Positions 24,007-31,395 of a stretch of 64,000 bases of DNA are shown piece by piece (positions within the stretch are counted from its first letter, which is position 1; each line of letters begins with the position of its first letter). A model generated the notes under the pieces. It made no database searches. It worked only from the letters and a program-made list of their open reading frames with translations, and was not told where the DNA came from. The stretch spans positions 1-64,000 of the forward strand of contig MERQ01000106.1 of assembly GCA_001770655.1 (NCBI GenBank), written 5' to 3'. The DNA comes from Betaproteobacteria bacterium RIFCSPLOWO2_12_FULL_68_20. GTDB lineage: Bacteria > Pseudomonadota > Gammaproteobacteria > Burkholderiales > SG8-39. The position numbers and the translations under genes were made by a program.

Positions 24007-24722
24007 CCGATCGCGCACTGAAAGCGCGCGTCTGGCGGGGCGCAGCCGAGGGAGCGTTTCGGGAGTACGAGGTCCCGCGGCACGCCAGCCAGACCGTGCT
24101 GGACGTCGTGACTCACATCCAGCGTGTGCTCGATCCGACGCTCGCCTACCGCTACGCCTGCCGCGTCGGCATGTGCGGCTCATGCGCCATGACGGTGAAC
24201 GGCGTACCGCGCTGGACCTGCCGCACGCACGTGGACAAGGCGGCGAAGAACGATCGGATCGAGATCGCGCCGCTCAAGAACCTCCCGGTGATCCGCGACC
24301 TGGTGACCGACATGCGCGAGTTCTTCGACAAGTGGGCGCGCGCGAAGGGTCGCTTCGAGGGGAACCGGACGAAGAAGGACGATTTTGCCCGGGTCCGCCC
24401 GGAATCGGCGGCGCGCATGCAGGCTGACGCGGGGATCGAGTGCATCGGCTGCGGCGTGTGCTACGGCGCCTGCGATGTGGTGTCCTGGAACCGCGACTAC
24501 CTCGGCCCGGCCGCGCTCAACCGCGCCTGGACTCTGGTCATGGACGCACGCGCAACCGGGCGCGCGGAACGTCTGCGCGCCGTGGCGGGCGACGCGGGCT
24601 GCCACGCCTGCCACACGCACATGAGCTGCACCGAGCGCTGCCCCAAGAACCTGTCCCCGACCGCGGGGATCGCGGGCCTGAAGCGCGCGGTCGCGAAGGC
24701 CGCGTTGCGCGGCGAGCTGTGA
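24003..24722 (+). CDS. Succinate dehydrogenase/fumarate reductase-like iron-sulfur subunit
   Basis: A 239-residue SdhB/FrdB-type protein carrying electrons between flavoprotein and membrane anchor. The [2Fe-2S] ligands are in YACRVGMCGSCAM and TC (Cys53, 58, 61, 73). The [4Fe-4S] and third-cluster ligands are in CIGCGVCYGACD and CHACHTHMSCTERCPK. The start is TTG at 24003, overlapping the toxin stop; no ATG or GTG is available before the first cluster. Anchors follow directly; the flavoprotein is 4.4 kb downstream. Differences from the housekeeping SDH context suggest a specialised dicarboxylate oxidoreductase. Confidence 0.85.
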   Translation: MTDRALKARVWRGAAEGAFREYEVPRHASQTVLDVVTHIQRVLDPTLAYRYACRVGMCGSCAMTVNGVPRWTCRTHVDKAAKNDRIEIAPLKNLPVIRDLVTDMREFFDKWARAKGRFEGNRTKKDDFARVRPESAARMQADAGIECIGCGVCYGACDVVSWNRDYLGPAALNRAWTLVMDARATGRAERLRAVAGDAGCHACHTHMSCTERCPKNLSPTAGIAGLKRAVAKAALRGEL

Positions 24723-25057
24723 GCGCGAGGACGGAAACCATTCTTTGGATCGCGCAGCGCGCGAGCGCGGCGCTGCTCGCCGCCTGCGTGCTTGTGCACC
24801 TCGCCACCGTGATCTACGCGGTGCAGGGCGGGCTCAGCGCCGCCGAGATCCTCGGCCGTACCCGCGGCAACGGCGCCTGGTTCGCGTTCTATTCCGTCTT
24901 CGTGCTTTCGGCCGCGCTGCATGCGCCGATCGGCCTGAGGAGCGTGTTTTCCGAATGGTTCGGGTGGCGCGGCGCCTCGCGCGACATCGCGCTGGCGCTA
25001 TTCGCCATGTTCATCGCCTGGATGGGCATGCGCGCGGTGATCGCGGTCTTCGCATGA
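24719..25057 (+). CDS. FrdC/SdhC-like membrane anchor subunit
   Basis: A 112-residue membrane protein with three hydrophobic segments (about residues 8-32, 50-72, 88-110). Histidines in HLATVIYA and LHAPIGLRS could ligate heme b. It has the layout of a fumarate-reductase/SDH cytochrome b subunit. The GTG start overlaps the stop of the iron-sulfur subunit (GTGA), and its own end overlaps the next anchor (ATGA). Confidence 0.75.
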   Translation: MSARTETILWIAQRASAALLAACVLVHLATVIYAVQGGLSAAEILGRTRGNGAWFAFYSVFVLSAALHAPIGLRSVFSEWFGWRGASRDIALALFAMFIAWMGMRAVIAVFA

Positions 25058-25383
25058 CGAACAACCACCCCGCGTACTGGGCTTTTCTGGTGCACCGCGT
25101 CTCTGGAATCGCGCTCGCGCTGTTCCTTCCCGTGCACTTCTGGGCGCTCGGCCAGGCGCTCGAGGGCGCCGCGCGGCTCGACGCGTTCCTCGCCTGGACC
25201 GAGCAGCCGCTCGTCAAGTTCGCGGAATGGAGCCTGGTGCTGCTCCTCGCCGCGCATCTCGCCGGCGGGCTGCGCGTCCTGGCGCTGGAATTCCTGCCTT
25301 GGCGCGACTGGCAGAAGACGCTCGCAGCCATCGCGGCCGCGGTCTCGCTCGCCGTAGGCTTGGCATTCGCGCTGGCGCTGTAG
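25054..25383 (+). CDS. FrdD/SdhD-like membrane anchor subunit
   Basis: A 109-residue protein with three predicted transmembrane helices. The N-terminal YWAFLVHRVSGIALALFLPVH is the typical SdhC/D entry helix with HRxSG, a conserved quinone/heme-site motif, and the second helix carries AAHLAGGLR. With 24719-25057 it should anchor the iron-sulfur and flavoprotein subunits and pass electrons to quinone. It is coupled to the preceding gene by a 4-base overlap. Confidence 0.75.
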   Translation: MTNNHPAYWAFLVHRVSGIALALFLPVHFWALGQALEGAARLDAFLAWTEQPLVKFAEWSLVLLLAAHLAGGLRVLALEFLPWRDWQKTLAAIAAAVSLAVGLAFALAL

Positions 25384-25419
25384 TTAAATGGACGCGCAAG
25401 TCATTCAGAGGAGAACGAA

Positions 25420-26382
25420 ATGAAGCTCGGATCCTTCCTGTCGCTTGCCCTCGGCATGCTGGTGGCGGCGTCGGCGTCGGCGCAGGGCTGGCCGAGCAAG
25501 CCGGTGAGGTTCATCGTGCCCTTCGCACCGGGCGGCGCGACCGACATCTCGGCGCGGCTGCTGGGCGAGAGGCTCACGCAGGCGTGGGGCCAGACGGTGA
25601 TCATCGAGAACCGCAGCGGCGCGGCGGGAGGGGTCGGGGCGGCCGAGGCCGCGCGAGCGAGCCCCGACGGCTACACGCTGTTCTTCCCCTCCGGCTCGGT
25701 GATGACGGCGAACCAGCACGTCTACGCCAAGCTCAACTACAACCCGGAGAGGGATTTTGTCCCGGTGACGAACGTCGTTACCGGTCCGCAGGTGCTCGCG
25801 GTGCCGGCGAATTCTCCGTTCAAGACGGTCGCGGACTTGATTGCGGCCGCAAAAAAGGATCCCGGCAAGCTGACATTCGGGCACGCCGGGATTGGCTCGC
25901 AGACTCACTTGGCGGGGGAGAATTTCCTGTACCAGGCCAAGATCAACGCGGTAGCGGTCCCGTACAAGGGGGAAGGTCCCGCGCTCGCCTCCTTGGTGGG
26001 CGGCGAGACCTCCTTTGCCATGACCAACCTCGCCGCGACGATCAGCCATATCAACGCCGGGCGGCTGCGCGCGCTCGGAGTGACCAGCAAGGATCCGGCG
26101 CCGCAGCTCCCGGGCGTGCCGCCGATCGGCAGGACGGTGAAAGGCTTCGAGAACTACGGCTGGTTCGGCATCGTGGCGCCGACCGGAACGCCCGCGGCGA
26201 TCGTGCAGAAGGTGTACCAGGACACGAAGAAGGCGCTCGACTCGACCGAGCTGAAGGCGCGCTTTTTCGCGCAAGGCCTCACACCAGTGGGCGACACTCC
26301 CGAGCACATGGGCAAGGCGATGAAGGCCGAAAGCGAGCTGTGGGCGAGAGTGGTGAACGAACGCAAGATCCAGGTGAAGTGA
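25420..26382 (+). CDS. Bug-family tripartite tricarboxylate transporter receptor
   Basis: A 320-residue periplasmic solute-binding protein with signal peptide MKLGSFLSLALGMLVAASASAQ. The family signature is WPSKPVRFIVPFAPGGATDISARLLGERL, then SGAAGGVGAAEAARASPDGYTLFF. Bug proteins bind carboxylates (citrate, succinate-like compounds, aromatic acids). No TctA/TctB permease genes are nearby, which is common for betaproteobacterial Bug receptors. Its position between the FRD-like and fumarase-like genes suggests that it captures the carboxylate this cluster degrades. GAGAACG lies before the ATG. Confidence 0.88.
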   Translation: MKLGSFLSLALGMLVAASASAQGWPSKPVRFIVPFAPGGATDISARLLGERLTQAWGQTVIIENRSGAAGGVGAAEAARASPDGYTLFFPSGSVMTANQHVYAKLNYNPERDFVPVTNVVTGPQVLAVPANSPFKTVADLIAAAKKDPGKLTFGHAGIGSQTHLAGENFLYQAKINAVAVPYKGEGPALASLVGGETSFAMTNLAATISHINAGRLRALGVTSKDPAPQLPGVPPIGRTVKGFENYGWFGIVAPTGTPAAIVQKVYQDTKKALDSTELKARFFAQGLTPVGDTPEHMGKAMKAESELWARVVNERKIQVK

Positions 26383-26386
26383 TCGG

Positions 26387-27262
26387 TTGAAAATCGAACC
26401 CAAGCAGATCGAGGAGGCGGCGAAAGAGCTCTACATCCGGGCGCTCAAGCTGCTTCCGCCCGACGTGAAGCAGGGCTTCGACGCGCTCGCGAAGAGCGAG
26501 TCCGATGCCGGGGCGAAGCGCATGCTCGGCACCATGATCGCGAACATCAGGGTCGCCGAGGACACCGACAACCTGCTGTGCCAGGACACCGGCATCCCGA
26601 TCTACAACGTCTGGATCGGGCGCGGCGTCGAGGTGGACGGCGTGGCGATGAAGGAGGCGATCCGGCGCGGCTGCGCGCGCGCCACGCGCGAGCACTCGTT
26701 CCGCTCCTCGATCGTGCATCCGACCACGCGCGTGAACGAGCAGACCTCCACCGGCCGCGGCGTGCCGGTGATCCACGTGGACTTCACCGACGAGCCCGAG
26801 ACGCTCGCGATCGAGATGGTGCCGAAAGGCTCCGGCTCCGAGAACAACTCGTGGCTGAGGATGGCGGTGCCGGCCGAGGGCGTCGAGGCGATCAAGACCT
26901 TCGTGGTGGACTGCGTGCTCGAGGCGGGCGGCAAGACCTGCCCGCCGACCATCGTCGGGGTCGGGGTGGGCGGCACCGCGGACCTGTGCGTGCACCTCGC
27001 CAAGACGGCCGCCACGCGGCCGCTCGGCACGCGCTGCGACGATCCCGAGGGCGCGAAGCTGGAGCAGGAGCTCTCGCAGGCGGTCAACATGCTCGGCGTC
27101 GGGCCGCAGGGCCTCGGCGGCGACTCGACCGCGTTCGCGGTGCACGTCGAGACGGCGGCTACCCACATCACCATGAATCCGGTGGCCGTGAACATGCAAT
27201 GCCACTCGGCGCGCCGGGCGCGCGCCACCCTCACGCCGAAAGGCCTCGCATATGGTTTCTAG
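26387..27262 (+). CDS. Class I fumarase / L-tartrate dehydratase-like alpha subunit
   Basis: A 291-residue subunit of an oxygen-sensitive [4Fe-4S] hydro-lyase (FumA N-terminal/TtdA family). Likely cluster cysteines are in LLCQDTGIP, GGKTCPPTIVGVGVGGTADLC and NMQCHSARRARA. It would add or remove water on a fumarate-like compound together with the beta subunit at 27829-28437. The start is TTG at 26387, immediately after the Bug gene. The cluster places it with an FRD-like complex, consistent with a dehydrogenase-then-hydratase sequence. Confidence 0.85.
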   Translation: MKIEPKQIEEAAKELYIRALKLLPPDVKQGFDALAKSESDAGAKRMLGTMIANIRVAEDTDNLLCQDTGIPIYNVWIGRGVEVDGVAMKEAIRRGCARATREHSFRSSIVHPTTRVNEQTSTGRGVPVIHVDFTDEPETLAIEMVPKGSGSENNSWLRMAVPAEGVEAIKTFVVDCVLEAGGKTCPPTIVGVGVGGTADLCVHLAKTAATRPLGTRCDDPEGAKLEQELSQAVNMLGVGPQGLGGDSTAFAVHVETAATHITMNPVAVNMQCHSARRARATLTPKGLAYGF

Positions 27263-27824
27263 GATTTTCCTGATCGCGGCCTTGCTCCTCGCCATGCCGC
27301 TCCAGGCAGCCGAAGTGGCCGGCGTGAAGATCGACGAGCGCGCGCGCGTCGGCGATTCCGACCTGGTGCTGAACGGCGCCGGGCTGCGCAAGCGCGTGTT
27401 CTTCCAGGTCTACGCCATGGGCCTGTATCTTGCCGAGAAGAAGCCCGCCGCAGCCGACGCGATCGCGCTCGCCGGCCCGAAGCGCGTGGCGATCCACATG
27501 CTGCGCGACGTCGATGCCGCCACCTTTACCGACGCGCTGGTCGAAGGCATGCGGCCGAACCACGACGAAGCGACCATGAAGACGCTCGAGCCGCGCATCG
27601 CCGAGCTCGCCGCGATCATGGCGCAGCTGAAGGAGGCGAAGTCGGGAATGCAGATCCTGCTCGACTGGCGGCCGGGGACCGGCACGATCATCAGCGTCGA
27701 CGGCAAACCGCGCGGCGGGCCGATCGGCGGCGAGGACTTCTACCGCGCGCTCCTCCGCGTCTGGCTCGGCGAGCGCCCGGTGCAGGACGACCTGAAGAAG
27801 GCGCTGCTCGGCGAGCCGCAATAG
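27252..27824 (+). CDS. Chalcone isomerase-like periplasmic protein
   Basis: A 190-residue protein with a signal peptide (MVSRIFLIAALLLAMPLQAAE) and the bacterial chalcone-isomerase-like pattern: GVKIDERARVGDSDLVLNGAGLRKRVFFQVYAMGLYLAEKK and later IHMLRDVDAATFTDALVEGM, with ILLDWRPGTGT and GEDFYRALLRVWLG near the end. Bacterial members are of unknown function and are not expected to act on flavonoids. It overlaps the alpha subunit gene by 11 bases and lies between the two hydro-lyase subunits, an odd place that suggests co-expression. Confidence 0.8.
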   Translation: MVSRIFLIAALLLAMPLQAAEVAGVKIDERARVGDSDLVLNGAGLRKRVFFQVYAMGLYLAEKKPAAADAIALAGPKRVAIHMLRDVDAATFTDALVEGMRPNHDEATMKTLEPRIAELAAIMAQLKEAKSGMQILLDWRPGTGTIISVDGKPRGGPIGGEDFYRALLRVWLGERPVQDDLKKALLGEPQ

Positions 27825-27828
27825 CGCG

Positions 27829-28437
27829 ATGGCTCACCACGAGCTCCGGCCGCCGATCAGCGAGGCGCAGGTGCGGCTGCTGCGCGTGAACGACACGGTC
27901 ACCCTGAACGGCACGCTTTACGGCATCCGCGACGCGACGCAAATCCACATGTTCGACCGCGGACGCAAGACGCGATTCGATCTTTCCGGGCACGCGGTGA
28001 TCCACACCGCGCCGAACGTGAGGCGGGTCGAAAAAAGCGCCGCGCACCCGGCCGGATACGCGCCGGTGTGCATCGGCACCACGACCAGCGACCGCATGGA
28101 GCGCTTCACGCTGCCGCTCATGCGCGAATACGGCGTGCGCCTCGTCATCGGCAAGGGCGGGCTGCGCGATGCCTCGGCGGCGGCCTTTCGCGAGCTGGGC
28201 GGCGCCTATGTCGCGATCATCGGCGGCACCGCGGCGCTCGAGACCACCTGGGTCGAGGCGATCGAGGACGTGGACCTGGACGATCTCAATCCCGAGTCGC
28301 TGTGGAGGTTCCGGGTCAAGGGCTTCGGGCCGCTGCTCGTCGCCATGGACAGCCACGGCGCGAGCCTCTACGCCGAGGTGAAATCCGCCGCCCGGGCGCG
28401 CCGGGCCGCGGCGCTCGCGCGCCTGGGCGTCCGGTAG
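27829..28437 (+). CDS. Class I fumarase / tartrate dehydratase-like beta subunit
   Basis: A 202-residue FumA C-terminal/TtdB-family subunit. Motifs include LRPPISEAQVRLLRVNDTVTLNGTLYGIRDA, CIGTTTSDRME, IGKGGLRD and YVAIIGGTAALETTWVEAI, which form the substrate-binding swivelling domain. It pairs with 26387-27262. The ATG starts four bases after the chalcone-isomerase-like stop. Specific substrate (fumarate, tartrate, mesaconate or a substituted fumarate) cannot be read from the sequence. Confidence 0.85.
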   Translation: MAHHELRPPISEAQVRLLRVNDTVTLNGTLYGIRDATQIHMFDRGRKTRFDLSGHAVIHTAPNVRRVEKSAAHPAGYAPVCIGTTTSDRMERFTLPLMREYGVRLVIGKGGLRDASAAAFRELGGAYVAIIGGTAALETTWVEAIEDVDLDDLNPESLWRFRVKGFGPLLVAMDSHGASLYAEVKSAARARRAAALARLGVR

Positions 28438-28457
28438 AAACCGCGCTTCCGGGCGAT

Positions 28458-28477
28458 TGACTCATGTATATGAGTCA
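28458..28477. promoter_or_regulatory. Perfect inverted repeat upstream of second vapBC, likely operator
   Basis: Arms TGACTCAT (28458-28465) and ATGAGTCA (28470-28477) are perfect and separated by GTAT. The site ends 14 bases before the antitoxin start, where a VapB-type autorepressor is expected to bind. Confidence 0.55.
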
Positions 28478-28491
28478 TCTAGCATACTGAT

Positions 28492-28749
28492 ATGAGCAAA
28501 AGGCTCCAGGTGCTGCTGGAGGAGTCCGAGATGCGCGAGCTGCGCCGCTTGGCGCGGCGCTCGAACACCACCGTGGCAGAGTGGGTGCGCCGGGCGCTCC
28601 GCGCTGCGCGGCGCAGCGAGCCTTCGCGCGACGCGGACCGCAAGCTCGCAGCCGTGCGCGCCGCCGCCAAGCACTCGTTCCCGAGCGGGGATATCGACCG
28701 GATGCTCGCCGAGATCGAGCGCGGCTACGGCTCGAGCGTCGGCACTTGA
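28492..28749 (+). CDS. Ribbon-helix-helix antitoxin (VapB-like)
   Basis: An 85-residue protein. The N-terminus [37 protein letters not shown] is a ribbon-helix-helix/CopG-like DNA-binding domain. The C-terminal part, [18 protein letters not shown], is a typical toxin-neutralising tail. It overlaps the toxin gene by 4 bases (TTGA). The 8-base-arm palindrome just upstream is the likely autoregulatory site. It is the second toxin-antitoxin module inside the catabolic cluster. Confidence 0.8.
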   Translation: MSKRLQVLLEESEMRELRRLARRSNTTVAEWVRRALRAARRSEPSRDADRKLAAVRAAAKHSFPSGDIDRMLAEIERGYGSSVGT

Positions 28750-29141
28750 TATTCGTCGATTCCAACGTGCCGATGTATCTGGTCGGCGCGGACCATCCGA
28801 ACAAGGTGGCCGCGCAGCGTCTGCTCGAGCGCGCGATCGCGCAGGGCGAGAGGCTGGTCACCGACGTCGAGGTCCTGCAGGAGATACTGCATCGCTATGT
28901 CGCGATCGCGAGACGAGATGCGGTCCAGCCGGCGTTCGACGCCCTGCTGAACGCAGTGGACGAGGTTTTCGCGATCGAGCTGCGCGACGTGGAAAAGGCG
29001 AAAGACCTGCTGCAAGGGTCGCCCGGCCTTTCGGCGCGCGATGCGATTCACGTCGCCCTGATGGAGCGCAACGACGTGTCCGACATCCTGACTTTCGACG
29101 CCGGCTTCGATCAGGTACCGGGCATTCGCCGTGTGCTCTAG
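28746..29141 (+). CDS. PIN-domain ribonuclease toxin (VapC-like)
   Basis: A 131-residue PIN protein with [12 protein letters not shown] (first Asp), [13 protein letters not shown] (Glu), [14 protein letters not shown] and [16 protein letters not shown] (final Asp pair). The start is TTG at 28746, which overlaps the antitoxin stop and restores the usual N-terminus. It is expected to cleave structured RNA when released. The flavoprotein gene follows after nine bases in the same direction. Confidence 0.82.
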   Translation: MIFVDSNVPMYLVGADHPNKVAAQRLLERAIAQGERLVTDVEVLQEILHRYVAIARRDAVQPAFDALLNAVDEVFAIELRDVEKAKDLLQGSPGLSARDAIHVALMERNDVSDILTFDAGFDQVPGIRRVL

Positions 29142-29150
29142 GCAAAGCTG

Positions 29151-30875
29151 GTGCGCGAGCTGTCCACCGACATCCTGATCCTTGGCTCCGGCGGAGCGGG
29201 GCTCTTCGCCGCGCTGCACGCGCACCAGGCCGCGCCGGAGCTCTCGATCGCGGTCGCCGTGAAGGGCCTGCTCGGAAAATGCGGCTGCACGCGCATGGTC
29301 CAGGGCGGCTACAACGTCGCGCTCGCGAAGGGCGATTCGGTCGAGCGCCACTTCATGGACACGATCGAGGGCGGCAAGTGGCTGCCGGACCAGGAGCTGG
29401 CGTGGAAGCTGGTCACGCTCGCGATCGAGAGAATTCACGAGCTCGAGAACGAGCTGGGCTGCTTCTTCGACCGAAATCCCGACGGCACCATTCACCAGAA
29501 AGCGTTCGCCGGGCAAACGTTCGACCGCACGGTGCACAAGGGCGATCTCACCGGCATCGAGATCATGAACCGGCTCGCCGAGCAGGTGTGGGCGAGGAAC
29601 ATCGCGCGCCTGGAGGAGCACCGCGCGGTCGAGCTCGTCAAGACGACTTCGGGCGAGGCGCTTGCCGGCGTGCTCATGATCGACATGCGCACGGGCGAAT
29701 ACGTCTTCGCGCGCGCGAAGGCCGTGCTGCTCGCCACCGGCGGCGGCCCGACCATGTACCGCTACCACACGCCATCGGGGGACAAGAGCTGCGACGGGCT
29801 GGCGATGGCGCTGCGCGCGGGGCTGCGGCTCCGCGACATGGAGATGGTGCAGTTCCATCCGACCGGTCTGCTCGCGGGCGAGCACACGCGCATGACCGGC
29901 ACGGTGCTCGAGGAAGGCCTGCGCGGCTCGGGCGGGTATTTGCTGAACGGTGCGAAGGAGCGATTCATGCATCGGTATGACCCGAGGCTCGAGCGCGCCA
30001 CGCGCGACGTGGTCTCGCGCGCGATGTTCGGCGAGATGCGCGCCGGGAGCATCTCCCCGAACGGCGGGCTCTACATCGCGATGGCGCACCTCGGGCCGGA
30101 CAGGGTGAGAAAGGAATTCAAGGGCATGGTCGAGCGCTGCGCCGATTGCGGCTTCGATCTCGCCGGCGGGCTGGTCGAGGTGGTGCCGACCGCGCACTAC
30201 ATGATGGGGGGAGTCGAATTCGCCGCCGATTGCTCGACGGAGCTGGCGGGGCTGTTCGTCGCTGGCGAAGACTCGGGCGGGGTGCACGGCGCGAACCGCC
30301 TCGGCGGCAACGGCGTCGCCAACTCCACCGTGTTCGGCGCAGTTGCTGGCGACTGCATGGCCGGATGGGTGAGAAAGGAGGGCTCCTACCGAGACCCCGA
30401 CCGCGGTCAGATCGACGCCGCGGTCGCGCGCTGCGACCGGCCGTTCAGGAAGGGCCTGCGCGGCGGGAGCCCGGAATCCCTGCGCGAGAAGCTCTACGAC
30501 ACGATGTGGGACAAGGTCGGCATCATGCGCGACGCGGCGGCGCTTGAGGCCGCGGAGCAGGAGCTGGCGCGGATCGACGTGGAGCTCGACGATCTCGCGC
30601 TCGCCGATTCGAGCCGGGCGTTCAATCTCACCTGGCACGACTGGCTGAACCTGAAAAGCCTCACGGCGGTGAGCCGCGCCATCTGCGCGGCGGCGATCGG
30701 GCGTACGGACTCGCGCGGGGCGCACTTCCGTTCCGACCATCCCGAGCCCGGAGCGCTCGAGCACTCGACGTACACCAGCGTGCGCCAGGCGGGCGAGCGC
30801 ATCGAGGTGGCGATGAAGCCGGTCGCCTTCACGCGCGTGCGGCCGGGCGAGACGCTGCTCAAGGATGCCGCCTAG
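29151..30875 (+). CDS. Fumarate reductase/succinate dehydrogenase-like flavoprotein subunit
   Basis: A 574-residue FAD protein. The N-terminal dinucleotide-binding motif is ILILGSGGAGLFAALHA. Other family blocks are MVQGGYN, VLLATGGG, MEMVQFHPTGLLAGEH, EEGLRGSGGYLLNGAKERFM, PTAHYMMGGVEF and LFVAGEDSGGVHGANRLGGNGVANSTVFGA. The GTG start at 29151 directly precedes the FAD motif. It should partner with the B, C and D subunits at 24003-25383, separated from them by the receptor, hydro-lyase and toxin genes. Separation and sequence differences from housekeeping SdhA suggest a modified dicarboxylate substrate. Its end overlaps the next gene by 11 bases. Confidence 0.85.
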   Translation: MRELSTDILILGSGGAGLFAALHAHQAAPELSIAVAVKGLLGKCGCTRMVQGGYNVALAKGDSVERHFMDTIEGGKWLPDQELAWKLVTLAIERIHELENELGCFFDRNPDGTIHQKAFAGQTFDRTVHKGDLTGIEIMNRLAEQVWARNIARLEEHRAVELVKTTSGEALAGVLMIDMRTGEYVFARAKAVLLATGGGPTMYRYHTPSGDKSCDGLAMALRAGLRLRDMEMVQFHPTGLLAGEHTRMTGTVLEEGLRGSGGYLLNGAKERFMHRYDPRLERATRDVVSRAMFGEMRAGSISPNGGLYIAMAHLGPDRVRKEFKGMVERCADCGFDLAGGLVEVVPTAHYMMGGVEFAADCSTELAGLFVAGEDSGGVHGANRLGGNGVANSTVFGAVAGDCMAGWVRKEGSYRDPDRGQIDAAVARCDRPFRKGLRGGSPESLREKLYDTMWDKVGIMRDAAALEAAEQELARIDVELDDLALADSSRAFNLTWHDWLNLKSLTAVSRAICAAAIGRTDSRGAHFRSDHPEPGALEHSTYTSVRQAGERIEVAMKPVAFTRVRPGETLLKDAA

Positions 30876-31395
30876 CAACTGGCCGGACGAGATTCACCGC
30901 GTGCTCGCGGCGCAGCGCGTGCGCATCGTCGGCTACGTGCCGGACGCAGGCCACAAGCGGCTGATCGAGCTGTGCCATGCGGATGCAGGGATTCGCGCAG
31001 TGCCGCTCACCACCGAGGAAGAGGGCATCGGTCTCGCCGCCGGCGCCTGGCTCGGCGGCGAGAAAACCGCGCTTCTCATGCAGTCGAGCGGCGTCGGCAA
31101 CCTGATCAACGTCCTCGGCACGGTGAAAACGTGCCGCTTTCCGCTCCTGATGATCGTCACGATGCGGGGCGAGCAGGGCGAGTTCAATCCCTGGCAGTTG
31201 CCGATGGGGCGGGCCACGGCGGCGGTGCTCGGCGCGATGGGCGTCTCCGTCGAAGCCGTGTCCTCGGCCTCCGAGGCCGCGTCGACCATCGAAACGGCTG
31301 TTCGGAAGGCGTTCGATGCCCAAGAGTCGATCGCGGTCCTGATCTCGCAGCGAATGATCGGCATCAAGAGCTTCGAGGAGCAGGCGAACCAGTGA
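30865..31395 (+). CDS. TPP-dependent decarboxylase alpha subunit (ComD/sulfopyruvate decarboxylase-like)
   Basis: A 176-residue protein corresponding to the N-terminal pyrimidine-binding domain of TPP enzymes. PLTTEEEGIGLAAGAWLGGEKTALLMQSSGVGNLINVLG carries the catalytic Glu and fits the two-subunit sulfopyruvate/phosphonopyruvate decarboxylase group. The beta subunit follows with a GTGA overlap. Full TPP enzymes carry both domains in one chain, so the split form is diagnostic of this group. The true 2-oxo acid substrate is unproven. Confidence 0.75.
   Translation: MPPSNWPDEIHRVLAAQRVRIVGYVPDAGHKRLIELCHADAGIRAVPLTTEEEGIGLAAGAWLGGEKTALLMQSSGVGNLINVLGTVKTCRFPLLMIVTMRGEQGEFNPWQLPMGRATAAVLGAMGVSVEAVSSASEAASTIETAVRKAFDAQESIAVLISQRMIGIKSFEEQANQ

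Noticed and set aside
28725-30878. 717-codon minus-strand frame opposite the flavoprotein
   Set aside because: Antisense shadow; the plus-strand flavoprotein has clear FAD and active-site motifs.
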